Source of the DNA: JBBSAT01 sp044223665
Lineage (GTDB): Bacteria > Myxococcota_A > Polyangia > Polyangiales > Sandaracinaceae
Assembly: GCA_044223665.1 (NCBI GenBank)
Contig: JBGALT010000012.1
Location: 25,948 to 89,947 of the forward strand
Direction of reading: 5' to 3'
Length of the DNA stretch: 64,000 nt
The notes under the pieces are model-generated. The model was not told the origin of the DNA. It searched no databases and worked only from the letters and a program-made list of their open reading frames with translations. Below are positions 45,283-54,145 of the stretch, piece by piece (positions within the stretch are counted from its first letter, which is position 1; the number at the start of each line of letters is the position of its first letter). Made by a program: the position numbers and the translations under genes.

Positions 45283-46482
45283 TCACGCCGGCCCTTCGCT
45301 CGACGACGCGCGCTTGGTGGGCGCGTGAGCGGGTGCCGGCGCATCGCCGGTGGCCTTCGCGCGAGGCTTGCGCCGCCGGGCGAACGGCGAGACGCGTGGC
45401 CACGAGAGGCCGACGGCGACGCTCGCCACGACCATGCACGCCGACACCCCCAGGCCCGCGCCGAGCGAGAGGTCGTGTCCGAGCCGCGAGGCGAGCACGA
45501 AGGGCGGAAAGAAGAGAGCCAGGAGGTGGAAGACGTAGATGGGCAGCGTCTCCTGTGCGAGCTCGGCGACCGGCTCGGGCAGCCGTCGGATCCGCGAGAC
45601 GAGCGGATGGAGCACCGTGAGGATGCCGAGCACCCACGCGAGCTTCTCGACGAAGAAGGCCGGCATCGAGTGGTACGACATCGCCGGCTGCCAGAGGCTG
45701 AGCGGTGCGCGCCAGAGCAGGAACGCACACGCCGTCGCACCGAGCGTCAGCTTCCCGAGCGCGAAGAACGTGTGCCGCGAGGCCGTGCGCCCGCCCTCGG
45801 GGAAGGCGAGCGCGCCGAGGACGGCGCCCAGCATCACGTAGGCGCTCCACGGAAAGAACGGGAAGATCGACCCCGAGCCGTGCCCGAGCCACGCCGTCAG
45901 GTACGCGAGCGGTCGCTCGGCGACGACCCCCTCGGTGAGCGGCGAGAGCGCGAGGACCACGACGGCCAGCAGGCCGGCGCCGATCTCGACGCGACGGCGA
46001 TCGCGGAGCACGTGGGCGAGCACCTCGAGCGTGAGCAGCGAGGCACCGATCAGCTGGAGCACGTCGATCTCGGCGAAGCGATCCCACGACCTTCGCGCGT
46101 GCTCGGCGTCGGCGACCCAGCCGCCGAGAGGAAAGCGCAGCAGGTAGCCGATCACGATGATCTCGATCATCCGGAGCACGCGCTTGCGCGTGGCGGCGGG
46201 CGCGAGCGCGCCCCGATCGATGCGCGAGATCGTCGTGAGGTGGAACGCGATCCCCGACGCGAGCATGAACGAGACGGAGACCAGGCCACGGAAGAAGTTG
46301 TAGATGTCGAACCCGTGGCCCTGCAGCGCCGAGGGCGCGACGATCGCGTCGAGCGTGTGGCCGTTCACCATCTGAAGCAGCGCGAGCAGACGCAGGAGGT
46401 CGACGAGGTGCACGCGCCCGCCGCGTGGCGTCGGCTCGGTGATCTCGATGGTGCTCGAAGGGAGCTCGGAGGAGGGCTTCAC
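45283..46482 (-). CDS. Multi-pass acyltransferase-like membrane protein (DUF1624/HGSNAT type)
   Basis: 399 residues, GTG start, about ten membrane segments. N-terminal RVHLVDLLRLLALLQMVNGHTLD resembles the RxxxxDxxRGxxxxxMxxxH opening of heparan-glucosaminide acetyltransferase-like and related membrane acyltransferases; a late PIYVFHLLAL segment is also typical. Acceptor unknown. It starts 25 bp after the stop of the Cys-motif protein and is probably the last gene of that operon. The C-terminal tail is basic. Confidence 0.75.
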   Translation of the reverse strand: MKPSSELPSSTIEITEPTPRGGRVHLVDLLRLLALLQMVNGHTLDAIVAPSALQGHGFDIYNFFRGLVSVSFMLASGIAFHLTTISRIDRGALAPAATRKRVLRMIEIIVIGYLLRFPLGGWVADAEHARRSWDRFAEIDVLQLIGASLLTLEVLAHVLRDRRRVEIGAGLLAVVVLALSPLTEGVVAERPLAYLTAWLGHGSGSIFPFFPWSAYVMLGAVLGALAFPEGGRTASRHTFFALGKLTLGATACAFLLWRAPLSLWQPAMSYHSMPAFFVEKLAWVLGILTVLHPLVSRIRRLPEPVAELAQETLPIYVFHLLALFFPPFVLASRLGHDLSLGAGLGVSACMVVASVAVGLSWPRVSPFARRRKPRAKATGDAPAPAHAPTKRASSSEGPA

Positions 46483-46507
46483 GGTGCGGCGTCTCGTCGG
46501 GGGCGCG

Positions 46508-47269
46508 TCAGAGGCGCTCGATGCCGCCCGGCGCGACGCGGAGATAGTCGAGATCGCCGTCGCGCACCAGCTCGCCGGTGACGGCCACCGGCTCGGCGAC
46601 GTAGGGAAGGAGCGGCTCGCCGATCGCCGCCCCGTCGGGCCCCACCACGAGCGCCGCGTAGCCGACCCCGTGGGCGTCGGTGCCCACGAGCACCGGTGGG
46701 ATCCCGCCCGCGATGCAGAGCTGCGCGCAGGCGCGATGGGTGCGCGCGGCGCCCGGGCGCATGCGACCGAGCCAGCACTTCTCGTCGACGATCTCTCCCG
46801 TGATGCGGACTTCGCCGCCGTGCGCCTCGGCCCGCGTGCGCAGCGTGGCGAGCTGGGCCTCGGGCAGCGTGGCGGGGGTCGGCGCACCGCCGAGCTCGAT
46901 CATGCGACGGCCCTCGCGCTCGAGCTGGTAGCCCGCGACGGAGACGACCGAGCCGTCGAGCGCATCGTAGCGATCGCCGATCCCGAACTTGCCTTGCGAG
47001 ACCAGCAGCACCGCTTCGGGCCCACGCTCGGACGGGACCCAGAGCACGCCGTAGGGGCGGGTCGAGAGCAGGCCGACGACGCCGCCCGCGGGTGTGGCGC
47101 CCTGGGCGCCGAAGCCCGCGCCGGTGGACCCGGAGCCGACGACCCCGAGCGCCGCGACGCCGAGCGCGAGCACGAGCGCGAAGATGGCGGCGCCGATCGC
47201 GAATCGCCTGGTGCGCGGGGGCGTCGGCAGGTAGCCGACGAAGAACTCGTCGTCGAGCTCGTCACGCAT
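46508..47269 (-). CDS. Membrane-anchored protein with conserved CW/CAxxC motif
   Basis: 253 residues. One N-terminal membrane segment (about 22-45) and an exported domain containing the motif GEIVDEKCWLGRMRPG...HRACAQLCIAGGIPPVLV, with three closely placed Cys residues suited to metal or redox binding. Family function unknown to me. The gene overlaps the Rieske fusion gene by 8 bp, which points to a shared complex. Confidence 0.7.
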   Translation of the reverse strand: MRDELDDEFFVGYLPTPPRTRRFAIGAAIFALVLALGVAALGVVGSGSTGAGFGAQGATPAGGVVGLLSTRPYGVLWVPSERGPEAVLLVSQGKFGIGDRYDALDGSVVSVAGYQLEREGRRMIELGGAPTPATLPEAQLATLRTRAEAHGGEVRITGEIVDEKCWLGRMRPGAARTHRACAQLCIAGGIPPVLVGTDAHGVGYAALVVGPDGAAIGEPLLPYVAEPVAVTGELVRDGDLDYLRVAPGGIERL

Positions 47270-48353
47270 CGCCGGCCTCCGTGGGCGCGACCGCCGCGCC
47301 CTCTTCTTCGCGGGCCGGCGGGAGCTCGGTGCCGGGCGGCCGCGGATCGGGGCAGACGAGGACCCGGCCCGCCTCGATGCGGACTTCGTAGGTCGGGATC
47401 TTCTCGACGAAGGGCGGCGGCGCGCAGCCGTCCTCGGGCCGATAGGTCCAGCCGTGCCAGGGGCAGGTGAGGCATCCGTCGACGACCTTGCCCTCGTAGA
47501 GTGGCCCTCCCTGGTGCGCGCAGACGCCGTGCACGGCGGAGATGCCGCCGGCGTGCCGGACGACGGCGATGCGCTCGCCCTCGCTGCCCACGACCGGCAG
47601 GGCGCGGTTCTTCGGAACGGCCGAGACGGGGCCCGCGTCGAGCCAGCGCTTGCCGTCCAGCTCTCGGAGCGCGCTCGGCGCGCGGTCGATCGCCGTCGAG
47701 CGCCGCGCGGCCGCGAGATGGAGCCCGACGACGAGCCCGACCGAGGCGAGGAACGCGGCGACGAGCGCCGGATGCGCATCGGTCTGCATCACGCCGAAGG
47801 CGACGTGCAGCACGACGAGCGCGTACGCGAGGTACACGCTCATGTGGAGCCACTTCCACGCGCGAGCGCCGAGGAACTTCTGCCAGAAGTCGTGGCTCGT
47901 CGCCGCCATCACGACCACGATGGCGAGCGCCAGCGCGCCGAAGATCGGAAAGGGCAGGCTCGCGGAGGTGAAGATCTGATCGCGCTCGAAGAGCGCCGCC
48001 CGGAGCGGGACGCTCGCGTACGCGTAGTAGAAGTCGAGCACGTGCGAGGCGTGCCCGAGCGCGACGACGGCCATCGCGACGCCGAAGTGTCGCCGGTTGT
48101 AGAGCAGCGGCGCGAAGCGGCGCTCGAGGCGCGCGAGCGGCCCGATGCACAAGATCAGCGTGAGCATCGTGAACGCGCACGCTCCGAACGCGCGCATCTC
48201 GATCACCGGCGTCGCGACGTAGCGCTCGCCGCCGAGCGTGCTCGCGGCGAGGCGCTCGTAGAGCTGCACGAACGCGACGGCGCCGAGGACGACGACGGCG
48301 TCGTAGACGATCTTGGTGCGCGTCCACTGCACGCCGACGAACTTCGTGCTCAT
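47262..48353 (-). CDS. Ferric-reductase-like membrane cytochrome fused to a Rieske domain
   Basis: 363 residues. Six membrane segments with paired His for haem b (HFGVAMAVVALGHASHV and LHMSVYLAYALVVLH), similar to the MsrQ/YedZ haem membrane subunit, then a cytosolic Rieske [2Fe-2S] domain (about 235-335) with CAHQGG and CLTCPWHGW ligands. Predicted to move electrons between the cytosol and an exported partner. ATGA overlap with the small upstream gene and 8-bp overlap with the Cys-motif gene indicate a tightly coupled operon. Confidence 0.85.
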   Translation of the reverse strand: MSTKFVGVQWTRTKIVYDAVVVLGAVAFVQLYERLAASTLGGERYVATPVIEMRAFGACAFTMLTLILCIGPLARLERRFAPLLYNRRHFGVAMAVVALGHASHVLDFYYAYASVPLRAALFERDQIFTSASLPFPIFGALALAIVVVMAATSHDFWQKFLGARAWKWLHMSVYLAYALVVLHVAFGVMQTDAHPALVAAFLASVGLVVGLHLAAARRSTAIDRAPSALRELDGKRWLDAGPVSAVPKNRALPVVGSEGERIAVVRHAGGISAVHGVCAHQGGPLYEGKVVDGCLTCPWHGWTYRPEDGCAPPPFVEKIPTYEVRIEAGRVLVCPDPRPPGTELPPAREEEGAAVAPTEAGDA

Positions 48354-48523
48354 GGCGCTCCCGCCGGCGCGCGCGCGTCGTGGGCCCGCGTGTGCCCGAG
48401 CGGCGCCGCCTCGGTGGACGCGACGACCTGCCGCCGGACGAGCGCCCAGCCGAGCGCGAGCGCGAGGCCGATCGCGAGGACCGGGACGATCGCCGCGTGC
48501 GCCCGGCGCTGAGACCGGGTCAC
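48350..48523 (-). CDS. Small single-span membrane protein
   Basis: 57 residues from GTG 48523, with a basic N-terminus, one membrane segment (IVPVLAIGLALALGWALV) and a short tail. Too small to classify alone; the GTGA overlap upstream and ATGA overlap downstream argue that it is a real subunit of the Rieske-protein complex. Confidence 0.6.
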   Translation of the reverse strand: MTRSQRRAHAAIVPVLAIGLALALGWALVRRQVVASTEAAPLGHTRAHDARAPAGAP

Positions 48524-48750
48524 GCGTGGCCTCCGTCCTTCGACGGTGACGCGAGCGCGCGGACGCTGCGCACGAGGACGAGGGGCCAGAGCAGCGCGGC
48601 GCCGGGGAGAATCAGCAGGCGGAACAGGAGCGAGCCCCCGCGCGCGCTCGGCACGACGCGGCCGACGAGGACCGCGAACAGGAGCGCCACGCCCGCGCCG
48701 AGCCGCAGGTACCACGTGAGCACGAGCGCGATCGTCTCCCCGGGATGCAC
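48520..48750 (-). CDS. Small membrane protein, first gene of Rieske operon
   Basis: 76 residues from GTG 48750 with two hydrophobic segments (TIALVLTWYLRLGAGVALLFAVLVG; LLFRLLILPGAALLWPLVLV) and a basic end. The pattern of a small hydrophobic subunit before a cytochrome gene resembles electron-transfer operons. The start is uncertain because no ATG is in frame; the opposite-strand TPR gene starts in the same few bases. Confidence 0.55.
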   Translation of the reverse strand: MHPGETIALVLTWYLRLGAGVALLFAVLVGRVVPSARGGSLLFRLLILPGAALLWPLVLVRSVRALASPSKDGGHA

Positions 48751-50115
48751 GAGCGCATGTACGATAGGGGCGATCGAATCGTTACGTCGAGCGTGCCGGC
48801 GTGGGGCCGGGACGAGCGCGTAACGCCGCCCGCCCCTCGGGCGAACTGGAGCGTCGTGCTCTCGGAGAATCCGCCTCTGGCCCGTGGGCGCTCGTCGGGC
48901 GCCGAGAGCGTCGAGCGTGCCGACGTGACGGTGCGCGACTGCCTGCTCGTCCAGGCGCTGCTCTCGCACCACGAGGCCACCGCGGCGCGCCTCGAGCAGC
49001 GGATCGCGCACGAGCCGGACGCGGCGCTCGGCCACGCCATCCGCGCGATCGCGCTCGGCCTCCAGATGCGGCGCGCGCACGCGGACGCCATCGCCGCAGC
49101 GCTCGACCGGGCGCAGGCGGCGCTGCTCCGGCCCGAGACGAGCGACCAGGAGCGGGCGCTGACGGCGGCGGCCCAGTCCTTCGCAGCAGGCCGTCCGATG
49201 GACGCGCTGCGGGTGCTCGACGAGCGGCTCGCGCGCGCGCCCGCCGACCTGCTCGTCATGAAGCTCGGCCACGCGATCCACTTCCTCGTCGGCGACACGG
49301 CCGGCATGCGGCGCGCGATCGACGCGGCGGTCGCCGCTCAGCCCGCCGATCTGCCGGGACGCGGGTACGCGCTCGGCTGCCAAGCGTTCGCGCGGATCGA
49401 GAGCGGGGACGTCGAGCGCGGCGAGCAGATCGGACGGCAGGCCGTGGCGCACCAGCCCGACGACGCCTGGGGAGCGCACGCGGTCGCCCACGCGCTCACG
49501 ACCCGAGGGCGCATGCGCGAGTGCGTCGATTGGCTGCGCGCCTGCCGCGCCGGCCTCGCCCACGCCAACAACTTCGGCGGGCACCTCGCCTGGCACGAGG
49601 CGCTCTGCCACCTCGCGCTCGGCGACGACGCGGAGGCGATCGCGCTCTACGACGCGCGGGTCGCCATCCACCTCGGACCGGACTACCGCGACGTGGTCAA
49701 CGGCGTGACGCTGCTCCATCGGCTGGCCGCGCGGGGTCACGACGTACGCGACAGGGCCGCCCGGCTCGCCGCGATCGCGATCGAGCACGTCGGCGATCAC
49801 GGGTCCACGTTCGCCGACCTGCACTACCTGCTCGCCCTCGCCGACGTCGACCCGGAGCGGGCGCGGCGCTTCGCCGCGTCGATGCGCGCCGCCGCCACGC
49901 GCGAGACGCACGAAGCGAGGATCGCGCGCGAGGTGGGCCTGGACGTCGCCGACGCGATCGTCCTCGGCGCGGCGCGTGAGCCTGCCGCGAGGCGCCTCGA
50001 GATCTCGCGCGAGCGCTGGCCCGCGCTCGGCGGAAGCCGCCTCCAGCGCACGATCTTCGAGATCTTGCTCGACGAAGCACGGGCGCGCGAGGCGCACCCC
50101 CGGCCCGAGCGATGA
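48745..50115 (+). CDS. TPR protein, TTC38-like
   Basis: 456 residues from ATG 48745, which overlaps the divergent gene by 6 bp; GTG 48793 is an alternative and would leave room for a TACGAT -10 at 48759-48764. Helical repeats throughout (about 55-410), with a DAWGAHAVAHALTTRGR motif and NFGGHLAWHEALCHLALG, similar to the tetratricopeptide protein 38 family. No signal. Overlaps the ThDP enzyme gene by 4 bp (ATGA), suggesting a functional pair. Confidence 0.8.
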   Translation: MHERMYDRGDRIVTSSVPAWGRDERVTPPAPRANWSVVLSENPPLARGRSSGAESVERADVTVRDCLLVQALLSHHEATAARLEQRIAHEPDAALGHAIRAIALGLQMRRAHADAIAAALDRAQAALLRPETSDQERALTAAAQSFAAGRPMDALRVLDERLARAPADLLVMKLGHAIHFLVGDTAGMRRAIDAAVAAQPADLPGRGYALGCQAFARIESGDVERGEQIGRQAVAHQPDDAWGAHAVAHALTTRGRMRECVDWLRACRAGLAHANNFGGHLAWHEALCHLALGDDAEAIALYDARVAIHLGPDYRDVVNGVTLLHRLAARGHDVRDRAARLAAIAIEHVGDHGSTFADLHYLLALADVDPERARRFAASMRAAATRETHEARIAREVGLDVADAIVLGAAREPAARRLEISRERWPALGGSRLQRTIFEILLDEARAREAHPRPER

Positions 50116-51806
50116 CGAGCCCGCGAGCGCGAGGGGCCGGAGCGGGGGAGCCGATCCGCGGCGCCGATCGGATCGCCGCGCGCCTCGCTGCGGCCGGCTC
50201 CCGCTTCGCGTTCGGCATCCCCGGCGGCGAGGTCCTCGCGCTGATCGACAGCCTCCATCGCGCCGGGATTCGCTTCGTCACGACGCGCCACGAGACGGGC
50301 GCCGGCTTCATGGCCGAGGGCACCTGGCATGCGAGCGGCGGGCGCCCTCGCCACGCGCCGGCGATCCTCGTCGCGACCGTGGGCCCCGGCGTCGCCAACA
50401 CCGTCAACGTCGTCGCGAACGCGCAGCAAGACCGCGTGCCGATGATCGTGCTCACCGGCTGCATCGATCCCGCGGACGCCGCGTCGTACACGCACCAGGT
50501 CTTCGATCACCGCGCGCTGCTCGCGCCGATCACGAAGGGCTCGTTCACGCTCGTGCCGGGCGCGGTCGACGTGCTCGTGGATCGCGCGATCGCGCTCGCG
50601 ACGAGCGATCCCCCCGGCCCCGTGCACCTCGACGTGCCGATCGCCATCGCACGCGGAGAGGAGCCCGGCCACGAGCGCGTGCTCACGCTGCGGCCCCTTC
50701 CCTCGCAGACCGTGCACGCGAGCCTCTCACTCGAGAGCGACGACGGCGACGAGGTCTTCGAGGCCGCGGACGTGATCGCCGATGCCGAGCGCCCGTTGAT
50801 CCTCGCCGGGCTCGAGGTGATCCAGGCGCACGCCGAAGACGCGCTCCGCACCTTCGTGGAGACCACCGGGATCCCCTGCCTGACGACCTACAAGGCCAAG
50901 GGCGTCATCGACGAGGCGAGCCCGCTCTCGCTCGGGGCCGCGGGGCTCTCGCCGAAGGCCGACGCGATCCTGCTGCCGCTCGTGAGGGACGCCGACGTGG
51001 TCGTGCTCGTCGGCTACGACCCGATCGAGATGCGCCGCGGGTGGTCGATGCCCTTCTCGCCCGACACGTACGTGATCGAGCTGTGCCGCACGCCGCCGCT
51101 GCACGGCATGCACTACGCGCGAACCGTCGCGATCGGCGACTTCGCCCACAACCTCGCCTCGATCACCGCGCTGCCCGCTTCCGAAGAGCGCTGGCCGGAC
51201 GGTCGCATCGGGCGGGCGCGGAGCGCGCTGCGGGACGCGTTCGCGCCGGAGCCCGAGGGGCTCGGCCCGCTCGCGATCTCGCATGCTCTCGCGCGCGTCT
51301 TGCCGGAAGACGCCGTGGTGACGGTGGACACGGGCGCGCACCGCATCGCGCTCTCCCAGGCGTTCCCGAGCCGGCGGCCGCGCGCGCTCCTCCAGAGCTC
51401 GGGCCTGTGCACCATGGGTTGCGCGATCCCGCTCGCGATCGGGCACGCGCTCGCCGATCCCGCGCATCCCGTGGTCGCGGTCGTGGGCGACGGCGGGATC
51501 GACATGATCCTCGGCGAGCTGCTCACGGCGCGCGATCTGGGCGTGGCGGTCGTGATCGTGGTCGTGGACGACGCCTCGCTCGCCCTGATCGAGATGAAGC
51601 AGCGCGCCGAGAAGCTGCCGAACGTCGGCGTCGACTCGGGCCGGACGCGCTACGCCGAGCTCGCGCAGGCGATGGGCGGTCACGGGGTGCGCGTCGAGAC
51701 CGTGGGCGCGCTCGAGGCCGCGCTCGTCGAGGGCCTGGGGCGCCGGAGCACGTTCACGTTGATCCATGCGCCCATCGCACGGCGCGCTTACGACGGGCGC
51801 ATCTGA
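50112..51806 (+). CDS. Thiamine-diphosphate-dependent enzyme, acetolactate-synthase-like
   Basis: 564 residues in the Pyr-middle-PP order. Catalytic Glu in RHETGAGFMAEG, middle domain around 200-340, and ThDP-binding GDGGIDMILGELLTARDLG; the distal Asn of the GDG-(x)n-N motif appears as Asp (VVVDDAS). Acts on a 2-oxo acid; product not predictable. The absence of an ilvN-type small subunit argues against branched-chain synthesis. Overlaps its neighbours on both sides. Confidence 0.85.
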   Translation: MTSPRARGAGAGEPIRGADRIAARLAAAGSRFAFGIPGGEVLALIDSLHRAGIRFVTTRHETGAGFMAEGTWHASGGRPRHAPAILVATVGPGVANTVNVVANAQQDRVPMIVLTGCIDPADAASYTHQVFDHRALLAPITKGSFTLVPGAVDVLVDRAIALATSDPPGPVHLDVPIAIARGEEPGHERVLTLRPLPSQTVHASLSLESDDGDEVFEAADVIADAERPLILAGLEVIQAHAEDALRTFVETTGIPCLTTYKAKGVIDEASPLSLGAAGLSPKADAILLPLVRDADVVVLVGYDPIEMRRGWSMPFSPDTYVIELCRTPPLHGMHYARTVAIGDFAHNLASITALPASEERWPDGRIGRARSALRDAFAPEPEGLGPLAISHALARVLPEDAVVTVDTGAHRIALSQAFPSRRPRALLQSSGLCTMGCAIPLAIGHALADPAHPVVAVVGDGGIDMILGELLTARDLGVAVVIVVVDDASLALIEMKQRAEKLPNVGVDSGRTRYAELAQAMGGHGVRVETVGALEAALVEGLGRRSTFTLIHAPIARRAYDGRI

Positions 51807-52528
51807 TGCGCGCGCCGGCGCTCTCGCTCTGCATCGTCGCGCTCGCGGCGTGCAGCGGCCCGCGGGACACGACGACGGCGGCGCCTTCGTCTCTCGCCTA
51901 CGTCGAGCTCCTCACCGGCGGCGCGTCGACGGGCGACACGCTGCCCTTGATCGTCGCGCTCCACGGCCGCGGCGACACGGCCGACGGGTTCACGCGCGCG
52001 TTCCGCGACATGCCGATGCCGGCCCGCGTCGTCCTGCTCCGAGCGCCGATCCCCGAGCGAGACGGCGATGCGTGGTTCACCTTCCAGCGGACGCGCACGT
52101 GGGAGCACGTGGCCGACGATCTCGAGACGCTCAGCGACCGCGTGGTCGCCACGACCGACGCGATCGAGGCGGCCCATCCTTCCCGGGGCCGCCCGATCCT
52201 GACGGGCTTCTCGCAGGGCGCGATGATCGCGTACGCGATGGCGCTGCGGCACCCCGAGCGCTTCGGTGCGCTCGATCCGGTCTCGGGCGCGCTCTCGACG
52301 GAGCTGCTCGCGCGGCATCGCCCCGAGCCTGCGCAGGTGCCGCCGATCGTCGCGTTCCACGGAACGCGCGACGAGATCATCCCGATCGATGCCGATCGCG
52401 ACGCCGTGGAGGTCCTCGGCCGGCACGGCATCCACGTGGAGCTCCGCCCACACGACGCGACCCACTGGCTCGACGGCGAGATGCGTACCGATCTCTGGCA
52501 CACGCTCGAGGCCCAGACCCGGCCGTGA
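51806..52528 (+). CDS. Phospholipase/carboxylesterase-type lipoprotein
   Basis: 240 residues. Short signal with lipobox LAAC, then an alpha/beta hydrolase of the acyl-protein thioesterase family: ALHGRGDTADGF, nucleophile GFSQGAMIAY, acid in HGTRDEIIPI, His in DATHWLDGE. TGATG overlap with the ThDP gene. Substrate unknown; lipoprotein placement suggests an envelope ester. Confidence 0.85.
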   Translation: MRAPALSLCIVALAACSGPRDTTTAAPSSLAYVELLTGGASTGDTLPLIVALHGRGDTADGFTRAFRDMPMPARVVLLRAPIPERDGDAWFTFQRTRTWEHVADDLETLSDRVVATTDAIEAAHPSRGRPILTGFSQGAMIAYAMALRHPERFGALDPVSGALSTELLARHRPEPAQVPPIVAFHGTRDEIIPIDADRDAVEVLGRHGIHVELRPHDATHWLDGEMRTDLWHTLEAQTRP

Positions 52529-52582
52529 GAATCGTGGGGCGCGGGGAGCGCGCGGGCGGATCGCGGCCGCGACTCGACGCCG

Positions 52583-53029
52583 TCAGCGCGTGCTGCGCGA
52601 GAGCTCCGGCCAGCGGCGGTCGGCCTCGGCGATGAAGTGCGCGCGATCGGCGAGCCACCGCGCGCGGATCTCGAGCGAGTAGTTGAGGAACAGGCGCCCG
52701 CCCTCGACGTGCCACGCGCTCGGGTCGACCGACACCAGGCGCCCATCGGCGGCGGCGTACGCGCAGTAGCCGCCGTAGGCGGGCGCGTAGCGCGAAGGGT
52801 TGGCCGCGAAGAGCGCGCGGTGCTCCTCGCTCGCGAAGAGCCAGTGGGCGCCGTGCCAGTCGAAGGCGTGCTCGGCGACGCCGCGCGTCGGGGCGTGGTC
52901 GGTGAAATAGGCGACCGGGTCGTAGCCGCCGATCGCGCTCGGGCCGCCGTTGGTGTTCACCTGCGCGGACGCCGTCCCGGCGACGAGCACCAGGACGAGC
53001 GCGAGCGCGCCGGAGCAGACGCGAGCCAT
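52583..53029 (-). CDS. Exported YHS-domain protein
   Basis: 148 residues from ATG 53029. Signal peptide ending TASAQ, then a YHS-type domain (GGYDPVAYFTDHAPTRG, NPSRYAPAYGGYCAYAAADG) with the usual single Cys. YHS proteins bind metals such as copper or act next to oxidases; specific role unknown. The upstream frame extends into element D and is not taken as coding. Confidence 0.85.
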   Translation of the reverse strand: MARVCSGALALVLVLVAGTASAQVNTNGGPSAIGGYDPVAYFTDHAPTRGVAEHAFDWHGAHWLFASEEHRALFAANPSRYAPAYGGYCAYAAADGRLVSVDPSAWHVEGGRLFLNYSLEIRARWLADRAHFIAEADRRWPELSRSTR

Positions 53030-53115
53030 GCCGAGCGATTCGCAGCAGTCGTGCGCGGCGTTACCGACGACGCTGCGCTGGCAAGACGCTCCGCGGAGCG
53101 CAGGCGACGCCATGG

Positions 53116-53401
53116 GGTGTGATCCGCACCAGTTGGTGAAGTCTTGCGACGAGACTGCTGCGCAGAACGGTCGAGGCCTCATGCATGTCGCGTCGCGAGA
53201 CCGGCCTTCAGGCGTCGCCTGGCGGCGGGGCCTATAGCCAATTGGCTATAGGCCTCGCCTTCCCGAGGCCGGAGCGGAGCGGCCTTGGGGCCGTGAGCAC
53301 CGACCGCAGGGTGAGGTGGCGAGCGTCCGAGCTTGCTCGGACGCGGCATCAAGGCCGGGATCGCGGCGCGTGCTCGCTGACCAACCATCCGCGATCACAC
53401 C
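53116..53401 (+). mobile_element. Dispersed palindromic element, copy D
   Basis: 286 bp, GGTGTGATC...GATCACACC, flanked by a perfect 11-bp direct repeat CGACGCCATGG (53105-53115 and 53402-53412). Subterminal pair GTTGGT/ACCAAC, again different from other copies yet complementary. The only copy not just downstream of a plus-strand gene: it lies between the divergent YHS and vapB-like genes, 60 bp before the latter. Confidence 0.87.
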
Positions 53402-53461
53402 CGACGCCATGGCGCGACTTTGCCCCCGCTCCCTGGTGGTGTCATCGTACCTTCACCCGTC

Positions 53462-53728
53462 ATGGCGAAAGAGAAGCTCACGCTCACGCTCGATGCCGAA
53501 CAGGTCGCGGCCCTTCGCGAGCTCGTCGGCGCACGTAGCCTCTCGGCAGGGGTCGACGCCGCGGTCGCCGCCTACGTCGCGCGCATGCGGCACCTCGCGG
53601 CCGTCGACGAATGGCTCGCCGAGATGGAGCGCGCCCATGGTCCCATTCCGGCCCCCACCGTCGAGTGGGCGGCACGAATCGTGGACTCGTGGGCCGCGGC
53701 GCCCGCGCGCCGCCGACGCGTCGGCTGA
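53462..53728 (+). CDS. Antitoxin, VapB-like
   Basis: 88 residues. N-terminal KEKLTLTLDAEQVAALRELV looks like a ribbon-helix-helix DNA-binding region (about 1-45), followed by an acidic helical tail that would wrap the toxin. TACCTT ends 8 nt before the ATG, suggesting a near-leaderless transcript. Stop overlaps the PIN-toxin start (TGATG), the standard antitoxin-first layout. Confidence 0.82.
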   Translation: MAKEKLTLTLDAEQVAALRELVGARSLSAGVDAAVAAYVARMRHLAAVDEWLAEMERAHGPIPAPTVEWAARIVDSWAAAPARRRRVG

Positions 53729-54132
53729 TGCTTCTGCTCGACAGTGAAGCGATGTCCGCCTTGGCTCACGGTCCGCCCGCCCGTCGTGATCGCGTGCGCG
53801 CCCTCATCGCCGAGATGCGCGCGCGCGAGGCGCCGGTCGCGGTGGTCGCGGCCGTTCTCGCCGAGGTGGTGCGGGGCCATCCGCGCGATGCGGCCCTGTT
53901 CGCGGGCATGCGCCGCTCGCGGGTCGAGGTGCGGGACGTCGACGCGCGCGTCGGAGTCCGGGCCGGTCAGCTCCTCGGTCGAGTGCGCGCCGGCTCGGAG
54001 CTCGCGGTCGACGCGTTCGTCGTCGCCGTAGCCGATCTCGCCGGCGGTGCGGTCGTCGCCACCGGAGATCCCGATGATCTCGAGCGCTTGGCCGGCCACG
54101 CGACGCGCGTGACGATCGCCGACGTCACCTGA
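53728..54132 (+). CDS. PIN-domain toxin, VapC-like
   Basis: 134-residue PIN-fold ribonuclease. Acidic active-site residues are visible: LLLDSEAMSAL (Asp), VLAEVVRG (Glu), VDAFVVAVA (Asp) and ATGDPDDL (Asp pair). VapC toxins cut tRNA or rRNA and are held by the adjacent antitoxin. All four acidic positions are kept, so the toxin is probably active. Confidence 0.88.
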   Translation: MLLLDSEAMSALAHGPPARRDRVRALIAEMRAREAPVAVVAAVLAEVVRGHPRDAALFAGMRRSRVEVRDVDARVGVRAGQLLGRVRAGSELAVDAFVVAVADLAGGAVVATGDPDDLERLAGHATRVTIADVT

Positions 54133-54145
54133 AGGCCCGCGAGGG

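Noticed and set aside
52583..53182. Longer start for the YHS protein
   Set aside because: The extra residues are encoded by element D and its flank; the signal peptide begins at ATG 53029.
53116..54132. Element D plus toxin-antitoxin as one mobile defence unit
   Set aside because: The perfect 11-bp duplication flanks only the 286-bp element, so the toxin-antitoxin genes were not carried with it.
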